Source: Acidobacteriota bacterium
Lineage (GTDB): Bacteria; Acidobacteriota; Blastocatellia; Pyrinomonadales; Pyrinomonadaceae
Direction of reading: 5' to 3'
Length of the DNA: 64,000 nucleotides
Assembly (NCBI GenBank): GCA_018269005.1
Contig: JAFDVK010000032.1
Span: forward strand, 186,001-250,000
In this document: piece after piece, positions 44,257 to 52,498 of the stretch
Numbering within the stretch: the stretch's first letter is position 1
Layout of the letters: each line of letters starts with the position of its first letter
The notes under the pieces: model-generated
Seen by the model: the letters and a program-made list of their open reading frames with translations, nothing else
What the model was told of the DNA's origin: nothing
Database searches by the model: none
Translations under genes and position numbers: made by a program

Positions 44257-45537
44257 CTAGCCTGCTGAATTCAGCACCTCGATCGCTTTCTTGAGCTGGA
44301 TGTCCTCACGTACGACCGGCTTCGGTGTAGGCGTCGGCGTAGGTGCGACCTGCTGATTCGGATCTTGAGGCGCCGTCTTATCAAGGAGCGTATCGACCTC
44401 ATCCGGATCCTGCGTATCTCCGCGTTTCACTTCAATGCTTGGCTTGATACCGATCGAATTTCGATCTTCGCCAAAGAACGGCACACCCGTCGGCGACGCC
44501 CATTTTGCAACGGTCAGAAGCAATCCGCCGCCGGATGAAAGCGGAAAGAACTTCTGGTCGGAACCGGCACCGAACGTCCTCTCACCAACGATCGCTCCAC
44601 GTTTATGGTCAGCGAAAGCGGCAACAATGGCCTCCGCAGCTCCGGACGTATTGATATTCGTTACCAAAGCGGCTTTGCCCTCAAACATCACCTGCGACGG
44701 ATCTGCAGAGAAAGTTTTCGTGATCTTGTTGTCTTTTCCGACCTCGGTTGCCAAAGCTCCGCTGCCGATGAAGAGGTTTGCGACCTTTACGCCTTCTTCA
44801 AGGCTGCCGCCCGCAACGGCCCGCAGGTCGAGCACGATCTTTTGCGCACCCTGTTTGATCACTGAGTTGACTGCCTCACGAACTCTCTCGGCCTGGCCCT
44901 TGTCCAGCGAGAACACCTTGACGACGCCCGTTTTCCCCGTTTCCAACTTGGTCTCCGGGGCCTGAGGCTTCGCGTCGCCTCGCGTAACCTTTATGGTCTG
45001 CGGCTTTTCTCCTGAACGCAGCACTCGCAAGGTGACAACCGACCCGGACTCGCCTTCGATCAAATGGATCGCGTCATAAAGTTGTACGTCGCGCGTAGCC
45101 TTCGAACCGATATATTCGATCACGTCGCCATTCTTGATCCCGGCCTTGTCCGCGGGACCGCCTTTGGTGACGGATAGGACATATAGGTAACCGGAAACGG
45201 ATGCAAACTCAGCTCCGATGCCGGTTTTGTCGGCCTTTCCAGCGGTGTATTCCGCTGCCTGCTCGGGTGTGAGATAGCTTGAGTATGGGTCGAGGCCGCT
45301 CGTCAGGCCGCGAAGCGCTCCAACCCGGACCTTCTCCATGTCAGGAATGTCCACATAGTCGTTCTGTATGTGATCGAGGACAGATTCGACTATTTTCAGT
45401 TGGGCATTCGGGTCATTGACCGTCTGTTGGGCATTTGCCGTCAAAAGGCTCCCAACCGCCGGCAAACCGCCGATGACGGCATACCCGGCGATAACGCCGG
45501 ACAGGATCAAGACCCAGAGTTTTCCGCGAAATGACAT
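44257..45537 (-). CDS. S41-family protease homologue lacking the catalytic Ser and Lys
   Basis: This 426-residue protein has an N-terminal signal or anchor helix (about 8-35), a CtpA-like N-terminal region with GLTSGLDPYSSYL, a PDZ domain (about 100-190) and an S41 core (about 200-345). The usual SASASEI reads TSGAAEA: Ser298 is displaced by one position and the nucleophile position is Gly299. The usual TFGKG reads TFGAG: the Lys position is Ala324. Asp310, which follows at the usual distance, is kept. It is therefore probably proteolytically inactive and may act as a scaffold or peptide-binding protein. The C-terminus is a Pro/Thr-rich tail with a short helix. The other S41 gene of the window is intact. 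Confidence 0.88.
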   Translation of the reverse strand: MSFRGKLWVLILSGVIAGYAVIGGLPAVGSLLTANAQQTVNDPNAQLKIVESVLDHIQNDYVDIPDMEKVRVGALRGLTSGLDPYSSYLTPEQAAEYTAGKADKTGIGAEFASVSGYLYVLSVTKGGPADKAGIKNGDVIEYIGSKATRDVQLYDAIHLIEGESGSVVTLRVLRSGEKPQTIKVTRGDAKPQAPETKLETGKTGVVKVFSLDKGQAERVREAVNSVIKQGAQKIVLDLRAVAGGSLEEGVKVANLFIGSGALATEVGKDNKITKTFSADPSQVMFEGKAALVTNINTSGAAEAIVAAFADHKRGAIVGERTFGAGSDQKFFPLSSGGGLLLTVAKWASPTGVPFFGEDRNSIGIKPSIEVKRGDTQDPDEVDTLLDKTAPQDPNQQVAPTPTPTPKPVVREDIQLKKAIEVLNSAG

Positions 45538-45593
45538 ATAATTACCTCAAATATGTCGCCAAAAGCGAACGATATTCAATTATCCTTTATCAA

Positions 45594-46100
45594 GTGAGCG
45601 ACTTGCAACAGAAACAAATCACTAATACGGCCAAAATTACAGAGCGGTTTCCAATTCCCGCCGAAGGACGTATTCTGGCGATCGATCCGGGCACGAAACG
45701 GGTCGGGCTCGCCGTTTGCGATCCGCTTCGGATCACGGTACGCCCCGTGACGACGATCGAACGCGGAAGCTGGAAATCATTGCTCGCAAAGATCGAGGCC
45801 CAGATTCTCGAGTTGGATGCCGTCGCGGTCGTTGTGGGTTTGCCGCTCGAATCCAGCGGCGAAGAATCCCCGATGTCGGTCGAGGCCCGCTCGATCGCAC
45901 GAAAGCTTTCCCTGTCGCTCAAGGTGCCTGTTTTCCTTCAGGACGAAAGAGTGTCGTCCTACGAAGCGAAGCGCCGCCTCTGGGAACAAGGAATTAACCT
46001 TGCGGAAACCCGAAAAAGGGTTGACGCCGAGGCGGCCGCCATCATCCTCGAAGATTTTCTCGGCCTACTCAGTTCCCCTTTACCGCCGGTAGAAGAGTGA
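45594..46100 (+). CDS. ruvX: Putative pre-16S rRNA nuclease / Holliday junction resolvase RuvX (YqgF)
   Basis: This protein of about 168 residues is a YqgF/RuvX RNase H-like nuclease with ILAIDPGTKRVGLAV at the N-terminal beta hairpin, VVGLPLESSGEES and LQDERVSS-EAKR, followed by the C-terminal VDAEAAAIILEDFL with a catalytic acidic residue. YqgF processes the 5' end of 16S rRNA. I use the GTG at 45594; an ATG at 45531 would overlap the start of the divergent S41-like gene. The last 32 bp overlap the convergent penicillin-acylase gene. Confidence 0.9.
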   Translation: MSDLQQKQITNTAKITERFPIPAEGRILAIDPGTKRVGLAVCDPLRITVRPVTTIERGSWKSLLAKIEAQILELDAVAVVVGLPLESSGEESPMSVEARSIARKLSLSLKVPVFLQDERVSSYEAKRRLWEQGINLAETRKRVDAEAAAIILEDFLGLLSSPLPPVEE

Positions 46101-48402
46101 CCCCGATCGGCAGTTTCGAAGCCTCAGCCTTGCCGAACACAAGCGGCGGCGGCGTATTCGTCCTCCACATATCGAACTGATCCTTGAAATGTTCAGTTCC
46201 CGGCCTTCCGCTTTCACCCAGCGGAATTACGAGGCTCGTCGCATCCCATTCGCCCGGACTTACGATATATCGCATCGAGACGGACGAACCGACATTCGGC
46301 GAATACCGACTTCCGGCGAGCGGATCCGTCCGCGTGACGAATCGCTGGCCGATAACAGGCGTCATCACCAGAGGATGAGGGAAGACAGCCGTGAACGTCT
46401 TTCCCCAGGTCCAACCCGCCGGGTCGGCACCGAGAACGCGTGTCAGGCTCTGGCGCGCCTGCGTGTCACACGAGCGAAAGAGTTCGTCGTAGTCTTTCAC
46501 CCCCGGCAGCCAGCGTGCGAGATCCTCTCGGATCGCCCGGTCAACGATCCGTTCCCTTATCACGCCGTAACTGACCGGCGCGTTCACGCGCGTGATCTCC
46601 GTTGTAACACACTTTCCTATCTCTTCGGCCAGCAGAGCGCCGCGGCTGTCGGGAAGCATCGTGCCGTCCCACGCCTTCAGTACATCCAAGGTTTCGGCCG
46701 AGGCGGCCTGCCCGCGGACGACCCGCTTTGCGAGAAGATCGAGCGGAATGTTGAACGCATCGAGCTGAACGCTCGCGACGTCTTTCGGTGTGATCTTCTT
46801 CATCGCTGAAAGCCGGTCGAGGATCCGGCGTGCACGCCACGGAGCAGACGCGCCGCTCGCGATCTGCTGATATTTATAGTTGCCGCCAACAGTTCGCTGG
46901 TTCGCGGTCACGATCAGCCCCGACGGCGGGTCGTATAGATGCGGGAGCTCGGTAAATGGAATATAGCCGATCCAATCCCCGTCGCCGTTCTTCGCTTCAT
47001 ACGGTAATTGACCGATGCCCTTTCTCCTTATCGGGATCCGGCCGGCGGCATACCAGCCTATATGTCCGCTAGTGTCGGCGTAAACGAAGTTTTGTGCAGG
47101 GCCGCCAAACGTCTTCAATGCATTCCTGAAAGTGGGCCAGTCTTTCGCCCGATCGAGCCGAAAGAATGCTTCGAACTCGTTGAATTCCGGGTTGAACGCC
47201 GTCCACCTCAGCGCGTACGAACCGGACTTGTCCTCGAGGATCACCGGCCCTTGTTCGCTCGACCTCACCTCGAATTCGACCGCCTTTGTCTCCGTACTCA
47301 GCGGATTTGAGCGTACGGCGATACTTTCTTTGCGGACCTGCAGCTTCTTCCAACCGTCCGCCGTACGGTAAGAACCCCTTCCATCAAGCTCAAGTTTGTA
47401 GATGTCCTGGACATCGGGTCCGACGTTGGTCGCCCCCCAGGCGATCGTCTCGTTGTGTCCGAGCACAATTCCCGGTATTCCCGGGATCGAGACGCCGGCA
47501 GCGTGAACCTCGGGGGAGCGGATGTCCGCGATATACCAAATACCGGGAGCGGTCGCGGAAAGGTGCGGGTCATTCGCGAGGATCGGCCTTCCCGAAGCCG
47601 TCAACTTTCCTGAGATCACCCAATTGTTACTCGCCGCAAGGCCCTCTGCATAAAGTCCGACGGTCTCGAGCGAAGCCTTTCGAATGGACTCGTCTCTTTC
47701 AGCGGCAGCGAGAAGCCTGTCCGAAGGTCTTTCAGCGTTTACCTCGCCGTAACGCTTTCCTTTTGCCTTACCGGGATAAAGGATGACGTCATACGGACTA
47801 AAGGGATCGCTGAGGTCGGCGAGCTTATCGGGGGCAATACCTTGCACTCCCGCACGCTGCAGGTCGTTCCGCCACGTCGTGCTCAATGCATCGGCAAGGA
47901 TCTTCCCGATCGCTAGCGAATCGGTCGGATGCCAAGGTTTCGGCCGATACTGAAGAATTCCAAATTCTACCGGCAGCGTGGCCGGATCCAGCCCGTTGAT
48001 GTAAGCATTTACACCTGCAGCGTAGCTGACGAGGGCGGCCTTAAGATCCGGCGAGAGCATCGAATACGACCGTTCGACGACTTGCGAAAATCCGAACCGG
48101 CGCCAGCGTTGATCCTGTTCGAGCGTTTGCTTGCCAAAGATCTCTGCGGTCTCACCCCGAACAACGCGCCGCATCATGTCCATCTGCCAAAGCCGGTCAG
48201 ATGCCGTAACGTAGCCTTGTGCGAAATAAAGATCGCGGTCACTCGCGGCCTCGATGTATGGGATGCCGCGGCCGTCCTTACGGACCGTGACGCTTTTTTG
48301 CAGGCCTTCGACCGAAAGCTGCTTTCCGGCGTCTTGTGAAAGCACCTGTGTTACGGCGGCGAACAATATGACGGTCGCCAATATAGAGAGAAATATTCGC
48401 AT
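46069..48402 (-). CDS. Penicillin acylase family N-terminal nucleophile hydrolase
   Basis: This 777-residue protein has a signal peptide (about 1-23), an alpha subunit region, and the autocleavage site before Ser258 in LAASNNWVISG, which would become the N-terminal nucleophile of the beta subunit. Other conserved segments follow (GRPILANDPHL, VQLDAFN). Family members hydrolyse amide bonds of penicillins, acyl-homoserine lactones or other N-acyl compounds; the substrate here is unknown, and quorum quenching is one possibility. The ATG at 48402 is chosen for the signal peptide, since upstream sequence (to 48555) reads as non-secretory. The last 32 bp overlap ruvX tail to tail. Confidence 0.92.
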   Translation of the reverse strand: MRIFLSILATVILFAAVTQVLSQDAGKQLSVEGLQKSVTVRKDGRGIPYIEAASDRDLYFAQGYVTASDRLWQMDMMRRVVRGETAEIFGKQTLEQDQRWRRFGFSQVVERSYSMLSPDLKAALVSYAAGVNAYINGLDPATLPVEFGILQYRPKPWHPTDSLAIGKILADALSTTWRNDLQRAGVQGIAPDKLADLSDPFSPYDVILYPGKAKGKRYGEVNAERPSDRLLAAAERDESIRKASLETVGLYAEGLAASNNWVISGKLTASGRPILANDPHLSATAPGIWYIADIRSPEVHAAGVSIPGIPGIVLGHNETIAWGATNVGPDVQDIYKLELDGRGSYRTADGWKKLQVRKESIAVRSNPLSTETKAVEFEVRSSEQGPVILEDKSGSYALRWTAFNPEFNEFEAFFRLDRAKDWPTFRNALKTFGGPAQNFVYADTSGHIGWYAAGRIPIRRKGIGQLPYEAKNGDGDWIGYIPFTELPHLYDPPSGLIVTANQRTVGGNYKYQQIASGASAPWRARRILDRLSAMKKITPKDVASVQLDAFNIPLDLLAKRVVRGQAASAETLDVLKAWDGTMLPDSRGALLAEEIGKCVTTEITRVNAPVSYGVIRERIVDRAIREDLARWLPGVKDYDELFRSCDTQARQSLTRVLGADPAGWTWGKTFTAVFPHPLVMTPVIGQRFVTRTDPLAGSRYSPNVGSSVSMRYIVSPGEWDATSLVIPLGESGRPGTEHFKDQFDMWRTNTPPPLVFGKAEASKLPIGVTLLPAVKGN

Positions 48403-48559
48403 ATGTTTGTCTTTCGCGGATGAGGTTCGTGGATAACTATTCCACGAACTGCTCGATGAGGCAATCGGCCGCCGCAGCAAATCTGCCCAACCTGCCATGC
48501 GGATTTGCAAACCCATCGCTCCAATCGGTAACATCTTTAACTTGACCGCACGCAAATGT

Positions 48560-48636
48560 GCACCCGTAGCTCAGCTGGATAGAGTATCTGACTTCGAATC
48601 AGAGGGTCGCAAGTTCGAATCTTGCCGGGTGTACCA
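48560..48636 (+). tRNA. tRNA-Arg (anticodon TCG) with encoded CCA
   Basis: The sequence folds as a complete cloverleaf: acceptor GCACCCG/CGGGTGT, D-arm GCTC/GAGT, anticodon stem TCTGA/TCAGA with loop CTTCGAA, and T-arm GCAAG TTCGAAT CTTGC, ending ACCA. Bases 34-36 of the loop are TCG, reading the CGN arginine codons. The first acceptor pair is G-U. CCA is encoded in the genome. The gene is flanked by a repeat-rich gap on the 3' side, but I see no duplicated 3' end that would indicate an integrated element. Confidence 0.96.
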
Positions 48637-48740
48637 ACTCATTTATCCTCCATCCACAATCGTTTTGACGCTCCGAATAGTTCGTTGACTCAACGCCAAA
48701 CCGCGGTTCTTGCAGCCCGCGGCACCAATGAGTCTCCCTG

Positions 48741-48816
48741 CTTGTCAGAACCGCCAGCTCCGGAGCGGCGAACGCCCGGTCCGCACAAGTCAGAACCGCC
48801 TGCGTTAGCGGGCGGT
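48741..48816. repeat. Pair of related GC-rich hairpins
   Basis: Two copies start with TCAGAACCGCC. The first continues as a GCTCCGGAGC palindrome flanked by CGCC/GGCG. The second is ACCGCCTGC-gtta-GCGGGCGGT (48795-48816), a 9-bp stem with a GTTA loop and one G-U pair. They resemble REP-like intergenic elements. Confidence 0.55.
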
Positions 48817-48825
48817 CAGCTCCGC

Positions 48826-49210
48826 CGAATTTCAATCTCAGATCTGAAATTTGAAATTTGAGATGCAAACCTTTGCGGCCTTTGCGTTTCCAAACCACAA
48901 CTTAAACGCGCAGATCACACAAAGTTCGCAAACGAAGAAAGCCGCCGCGAATTCACGAATCTGATTCGTTTCAAATCTAAAATCTGACATTTGAAATCCC
49001 GAACATCTCAGATCTGAACTCGCGAAATTCGATACTCCGAACCTTTGCGGACTTTGCGGGGTTTCGCTTTGCGGTCTTTGCGTTTTCAAACAAGATCGTA
49101 AACGCAAAGAACGCAAAGGAGACGCAAAGTTCGCAAAGGAAGGAAGCCGCCACGAATCCACGGATCAGAAGCTCTATCTAAAATCTCAGATCTGAAATTT
49201 GAGATCCTAG
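48826..49210. repeat. Two diverged copies of a composite AT-rich repeat module
   Basis: Each copy contains CTTTGCG heptamers on one side and CGCAAAG heptamers on the other, then a gaagccgcc-cgaat segment, then a palindromic ATCTCAGATCTGAAATTTGA-type motif. Copy one covers about 48855-48985 and copy two about 49029-49210. The ATCTGAAATTTGA palindrome also flanks them near 48837. The module is non-coding. Confidence 0.6.
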
Positions 49211-49351
49211 CTATGGATCCCTAACCGGATACCCCAAACCTGAGACCTGAATTTAGCTTGTCAAAGACCAACGGCCGTCTCGACCGTGTTGTCATCATAA
49301 CGAACCGACGCGCCCGTTTTGAAGCACAAACCGCACAGAATGTATCAAAGT

Positions 49352-49421
49352 GCACGATTTGCACGATTTGCACGATTTGCACGATTTGCACGAAATGCAC
49401 AATTTGCACGATTTGCACGAT
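49352..49421. repeat. Tandem array of a 9-bp unit (GCACGATTT, eight units)
   Basis: Eight units of 9 bp follow head to tail. Units five and six are variants (GCACGAAAT, GCACAATTT) and the last is truncated. Because the period is divisible by three, the array is open in several frames, which gives artefactual Cys-Thr-Ile or Val-Gln-Ile repeats. Confidence 0.85.
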
Positions 49422-49588
49422 CTTCGATGTGGGCGGTGGCGTTCTCTGCAACAGTTGGGAAGCTATCAGCCAAGAAACACGACCGCACAGGGCTGCGGCA
49501 AGCCGCAAGGGTGTTGAAGCATGCGGCTAGTTTTGCCCGGCTGTCCTATTCCGGCCGTACAGTTCGGGATGGGTTTCTCGACGCTCAG

Positions 49589-50521
49589 TTAGATGTCGGG
49601 AACCCAGAACGTACGATTGCCGCTTTCGACCTTTTTGAGGCCGAGGCTCGGGAGGTTGCTTTCGTCCGCGCCGAGATATGTGAAATGCGGAAGGTCGGAC
49701 GAGACGGTCTGGAACCATCCGTGCTTAGCCAGGATTTCGCGGACACGCGGATCGTCGAACTGCTTTACATCGAGAGCGAGCATTGACAGATGCTGTGAAG
49801 TTCCGGGCGGTGCGACCGAGTAGATGATGGATTTCGAAAAGTCTTTCGCGAACCACATCCCTTTTGCTTCAAGCCCAAGAACCTCCGGCACCTGCTGAAA
49901 CGGCGAAAGAGAGCTGATGCGTGCAGCGTCAGCTTTCGAGATCTTGCCCGCGGCCGACCAGTGCGCAAGAGCCGGCCTTACACGGCTTGCCCAGAGCGTG
50001 ACGGTCTGGGCGTAAGTTCGTTTCGACGAATCGCCGCCTCGAGGACCGATCGAAATGCCTTGCTTCCCTGCGTCAGCGATCGCAGCCTTCAAGGCGTCCA
50101 TTGCGGGCTTTTGCAGTGTGACGGTAAAGCCGCCGATGGATGCGGATTCGCTCGCAAAACTCTTTTGGAATGCGGCGACATCGCTCTCATCCTCAAAAAC
50201 GATCTTTGCGGGCGGCGTCGCCTTTGTGACAAAGACGGAGCCATATTCGCGAAGCAGCAGTTTGCTGACATCATCCGTAGGGTGCGAGAGAGTTTTCGGC
50301 AGATTATCGTAAAACTTTCCGGTCACGGTCATGTTTGATGTGCTCGTACTGCTCGAGTTGGCCGGAGTATCGGTCGCAGACGCTTTCGGCCTGGGCGTCG
50401 CAAAAGGTGTCGGATCTGTTTCCGCGTTGACGGATCGAGAACCGCTATTTTTGGCAGACATCGACCAACAGCCGACAGCCGTTGCAGCGAGGCTGAGTGC
50501 AATGATCTTTCTTATGAGCAT
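49589..50521 (-). CDS. VanY/M15-type D-Ala-D-Ala carboxypeptidase-like lipoprotein
   Basis: This 310-residue protein has a lipoprotein signal (AATAVGC, Cys about 18), a Ser/Thr-rich linker (about 25-65), an unrecognised middle domain (about 66-210), and a C-terminal M15-like zinc peptidase motif SQHLSMLALD (about 243-252) and PHFTYLG near the end, supplying His, Asp and His ligands. It may trim peptidoglycan stem peptides. GGAGG (50529-50533) lies 7 nt before the ATG and within the last codons of hutH, whose stop directly abuts the start. The two genes are therefore physically coupled despite unrelated functions. Confidence 0.78.
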   Translation of the reverse strand: MLIRKIIALSLAATAVGCWSMSAKNSGSRSVNAETDPTPFATPRPKASATDTPANSSSTSTSNMTVTGKFYDNLPKTLSHPTDDVSKLLLREYGSVFVTKATPPAKIVFEDESDVAAFQKSFASESASIGGFTVTLQKPAMDALKAAIADAGKQGISIGPRGGDSSKRTYAQTVTLWASRVRPALAHWSAAGKISKADAARISSLSPFQQVPEVLGLEAKGMWFAKDFSKSIIYSVAPPGTSQHLSMLALDVKQFDDPRVREILAKHGWFQTVSSDLPHFTYLGADESNLPSLGLKKVESGNRTFWVPDI

Positions 50522-52060
50522 CTAAAAACCTCCGGTTCGAGCGTAAGTCTTGGCGGTCTTAACCGCCGCATCAATATGATCCTTCATATATTCGTCAACA
50601 CCGATGAACGGGATCTTCGCTCGAATCGCGTTATAGAGCGGTTCGGTGCCGACACCGAGCTTCTTCGCCGAATCGAGCCGCTTTTGCCGAAGATCGACAG
50701 CTTGCGCGGCACAGAACGCTTCGAGAGCGAGTACCGTCTCAAGGTTACGGCGAACAGAGCGAAGCTTGATCGCGGCAGTCGCACCCATTGACACATGATC
50801 CTCGACATTCGCCGAACTCGGAATCGTATCGACGCTTGCCGGATGGGCGAGAACTTTATTCTCCGTGCAGAGGGCAGCGGCCGTGTATTGCACGATCATA
50901 AAGCCCGAGTTCAGCCCGCCGTCTTCGGTCAGGAATGCAGGCAGGACACGCGAATTCGAGGCCTCGTCCGTAAGACGCATAATGCGCCGTTCCGAGATGT
51001 TCGCAAGTTCCGAAAGGGCGATCGCAAGGTAATCGAACGCTAAGGCAAGAGGTTCGCCGTGAAAATTACCGCCGCTGATGACCTCGATCTTCTCACCATC
51101 GACAAAGATGAGCGGGTTGTCGGTGACAGAATTGAGTTCGATCTTGAGAAGCCATTTCGCGTAGGCGACTGCATCTCGGCACGCACCGTGAACCTGCGGA
51201 ATACAACGAAGAGTATAAGCGTCTTGAACGTTCACGGGATCAAAGCCGCGGGTCATTTCGCTGCCGTCCAAGAGTGCACGAAGATTTTTGGCACATTCCA
51301 CCTGCCGCGGATGCGGACGGACAGCGTGGATACGCTCATCGAATGCTGCGGGCGTCCCATTCACAGCTTCGAGCGTGAGACAGCCGGAAATGTCAGCAAG
51401 ATTTGCAAGGTTTCGTGCCTTTGCGGTCTCAAGCAGGCCGACTGCCGTCATTATCGTCGTGCCGTTGGTGAGAGCAAGGCCTTCTTTCGCCTTCAGGACA
51501 ACGGGGGCAAGCCCGGCCTTATCGAGGGCCTCTGCACCAGAGACGATCTTGCCGCCGATCTCAGCTCTTCCTTCGCCGATCAGGACGCAAGCGAAATGAG
51601 CGAGAGGCGCGAGGTCGCCGCTTGCACCGAGACTTCCCTTTTCGGGAATGACGGGATGGACGCCGCGGTTGAGACATTCGAGAATGAGATCGAGCGTCTC
51701 GAGCCTGACGCCCGAGAATCCGCGTGCAAGCGTATTCGCCCGAATGAGCATAATCGCCCGTGTCGTCGGAATGTCGAAAGCATCGCCAACGCCGACAGCG
51801 TGGCTCAGGACGATATTCTTTTGCAGAAGTTCGACCTCTTCGCGGCTGATGATCTTGTCTTTAAAGGCGCCAAAGCCCGTCGTTATGCCGTAGGCGATCT
51901 CGCCGCGTTCAAGAAGCGTATCGACCGCGGCGGCGGCCTTCAGCACGTTCGCCTTTGCATTTTCCGCGAGCGCGACCTGAGGCTCGCCCGGTTTACCGTA
52001 GGCGACCGCCAGAACTTGCTCGAATGTAAGGCTTTCGCCGTCTAATACGATGTTATTCAT
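50522..52060 (-). CDS. hutH: Histidine ammonia-lyase
   Basis: This 512-residue enzyme is the first of histidine degradation; it eliminates ammonia from L-histidine to give trans-urocanate. The residues that cyclise to the MIO cofactor, Ala146-Ser147-Gly148, are present in GSLGASGDLAPLAH. Other conserved parts include YGITTGFG (57-64) with the catalytic Tyr and the C-terminal segment with SSANVEDHVSM. Length is typical. The ATG overlaps the upstream NTF2-like stop by 8 nt and the VanY-like gene begins directly after the stop. Confidence 0.97.
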   Translation of the reverse strand: MNNIVLDGESLTFEQVLAVAYGKPGEPQVALAENAKANVLKAAAAVDTLLERGEIAYGITTGFGAFKDKIISREEVELLQKNIVLSHAVGVGDAFDIPTTRAIMLIRANTLARGFSGVRLETLDLILECLNRGVHPVIPEKGSLGASGDLAPLAHFACVLIGEGRAEIGGKIVSGAEALDKAGLAPVVLKAKEGLALTNGTTIMTAVGLLETAKARNLANLADISGCLTLEAVNGTPAAFDERIHAVRPHPRQVECAKNLRALLDGSEMTRGFDPVNVQDAYTLRCIPQVHGACRDAVAYAKWLLKIELNSVTDNPLIFVDGEKIEVISGGNFHGEPLALAFDYLAIALSELANISERRIMRLTDEASNSRVLPAFLTEDGGLNSGFMIVQYTAAALCTENKVLAHPASVDTIPSSANVEDHVSMGATAAIKLRSVRRNLETVLALEAFCAAQAVDLRQKRLDSAKKLGVGTEPLYNAIRAKIPFIGVDEYMKDHIDAAVKTAKTYARTGGF

Positions 52061-52424
52061 CTTTCCAGAATTCTTTCCACGTCTTTTCGGAGCGATGCTG
52101 ATACTCGCGCCATTCTACGATCTTGTCATCAACGACCTTTATCCAGACTGTGCCGTGATAAATAAAATTGCCCTTATAACTATATTCCGCACAGCCGAGT
52201 TGTCGAGATTCGTCAAAAATAGCGTTGTGAAACTTGCAAGATTGTGGTTTCCCGTCATCGTCTTCAAAAAACTCGACCAACGACTTTTTATCGCGAAAAC
52301 AGTAATTTATCGCATCAGAGTAATGCAACCTTTCGCCAAAATGCGACGCAACGGTTTTGTAATCACGAGTCGCCCAGCCATCGCCTAGGCGATCAAGTGC
52401 TGATCTAAAATCGTCAGATGTCAT
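52053..52424 (-). CDS. SnoaL/NTF2-like small protein
   Basis: This 123-residue protein shows the NTF2/SnoaL fold pattern: an N-terminal helix with WATRDYKTVASHFGE, then a series of beta strands with conserved Trp (GTVWIKVVDDKIVEWREYQ). Proteins of this type include small isomerases and unknown-function pockets. It lies between hutI (74 nt upstream) and hutH (8-nt overlap) and so may be cotranscribed with histidine catabolism, but no role there is known to me. Confidence 0.82.
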   Translation of the reverse strand: MTSDDFRSALDRLGDGWATRDYKTVASHFGERLHYSDAINYCFRDKKSLVEFFEDDDGKPQSCKFHNAIFDESRQLGCAEYSYKGNFIYHGTVWIKVVDDKIVEWREYQHRSEKTWKEFWKDE

Positions 52425-52498
52425 AAGAGAAAGCTTCGAAATAAGTGAGAAGTAAAAAGTGATAGGCGATTCGTTTTATAACTTATAACCCTAATTTG

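Larger units (their letters stand above)
48637..49588. other. Non-coding repeat-rich gap after tRNA-Arg
   Basis: No plausible gene was found in this 952-bp gap. It holds two GC-rich hairpins (48741-48816), two diverged copies of a composite A/T-rich module (48826-49210) and a 9-bp tandem array (49352-49421). The rest (about 49211-49351 and 49422-49588) shows no structure I can name. Open frames across it are low-complexity artefacts. Confidence 0.7.

Noticed and set aside
45531..45593. N-terminal extension of RuvX to an ATG at 45531
   Set aside because: It would overlap the start of the divergent S41-like gene and adds residues absent from the family.
48497..48688. A plus-strand open frame across the tRNA-Arg gene reading VAQLDRVSDFESEGRKFESC
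   Set aside because: This peptide is the familiar artefact of translating a tRNA gene; the cloverleaf explains the sequence.
48599..48898. A minus-strand 99-codon frame ending ARFELATL
   Set aside because: Antisense translation of the tRNA 3' half plus the hairpin repeats, another known artefact.
49352..49421. CRISPR array
   Set aside because: Units are contiguous 9-mers without spacers; no cas genes.
49221..49530. Frames on both strands with (Val-Gln-Ile) or (Cys-Thr-Ile) repeats
   Set aside because: They come from the 9-bp tandem array, whose period is a multiple of three; no start context or homology.
48560..49588. Integrated element or attachment site at tRNA-Arg
   Set aside because: No integrase gene and no repeated copy of the tRNA 3' end seen in the window.
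51059..52045. A 328-codon plus-strand frame
   Set aside because: Antisense shadow of hutH, whose motifs are unambiguous.
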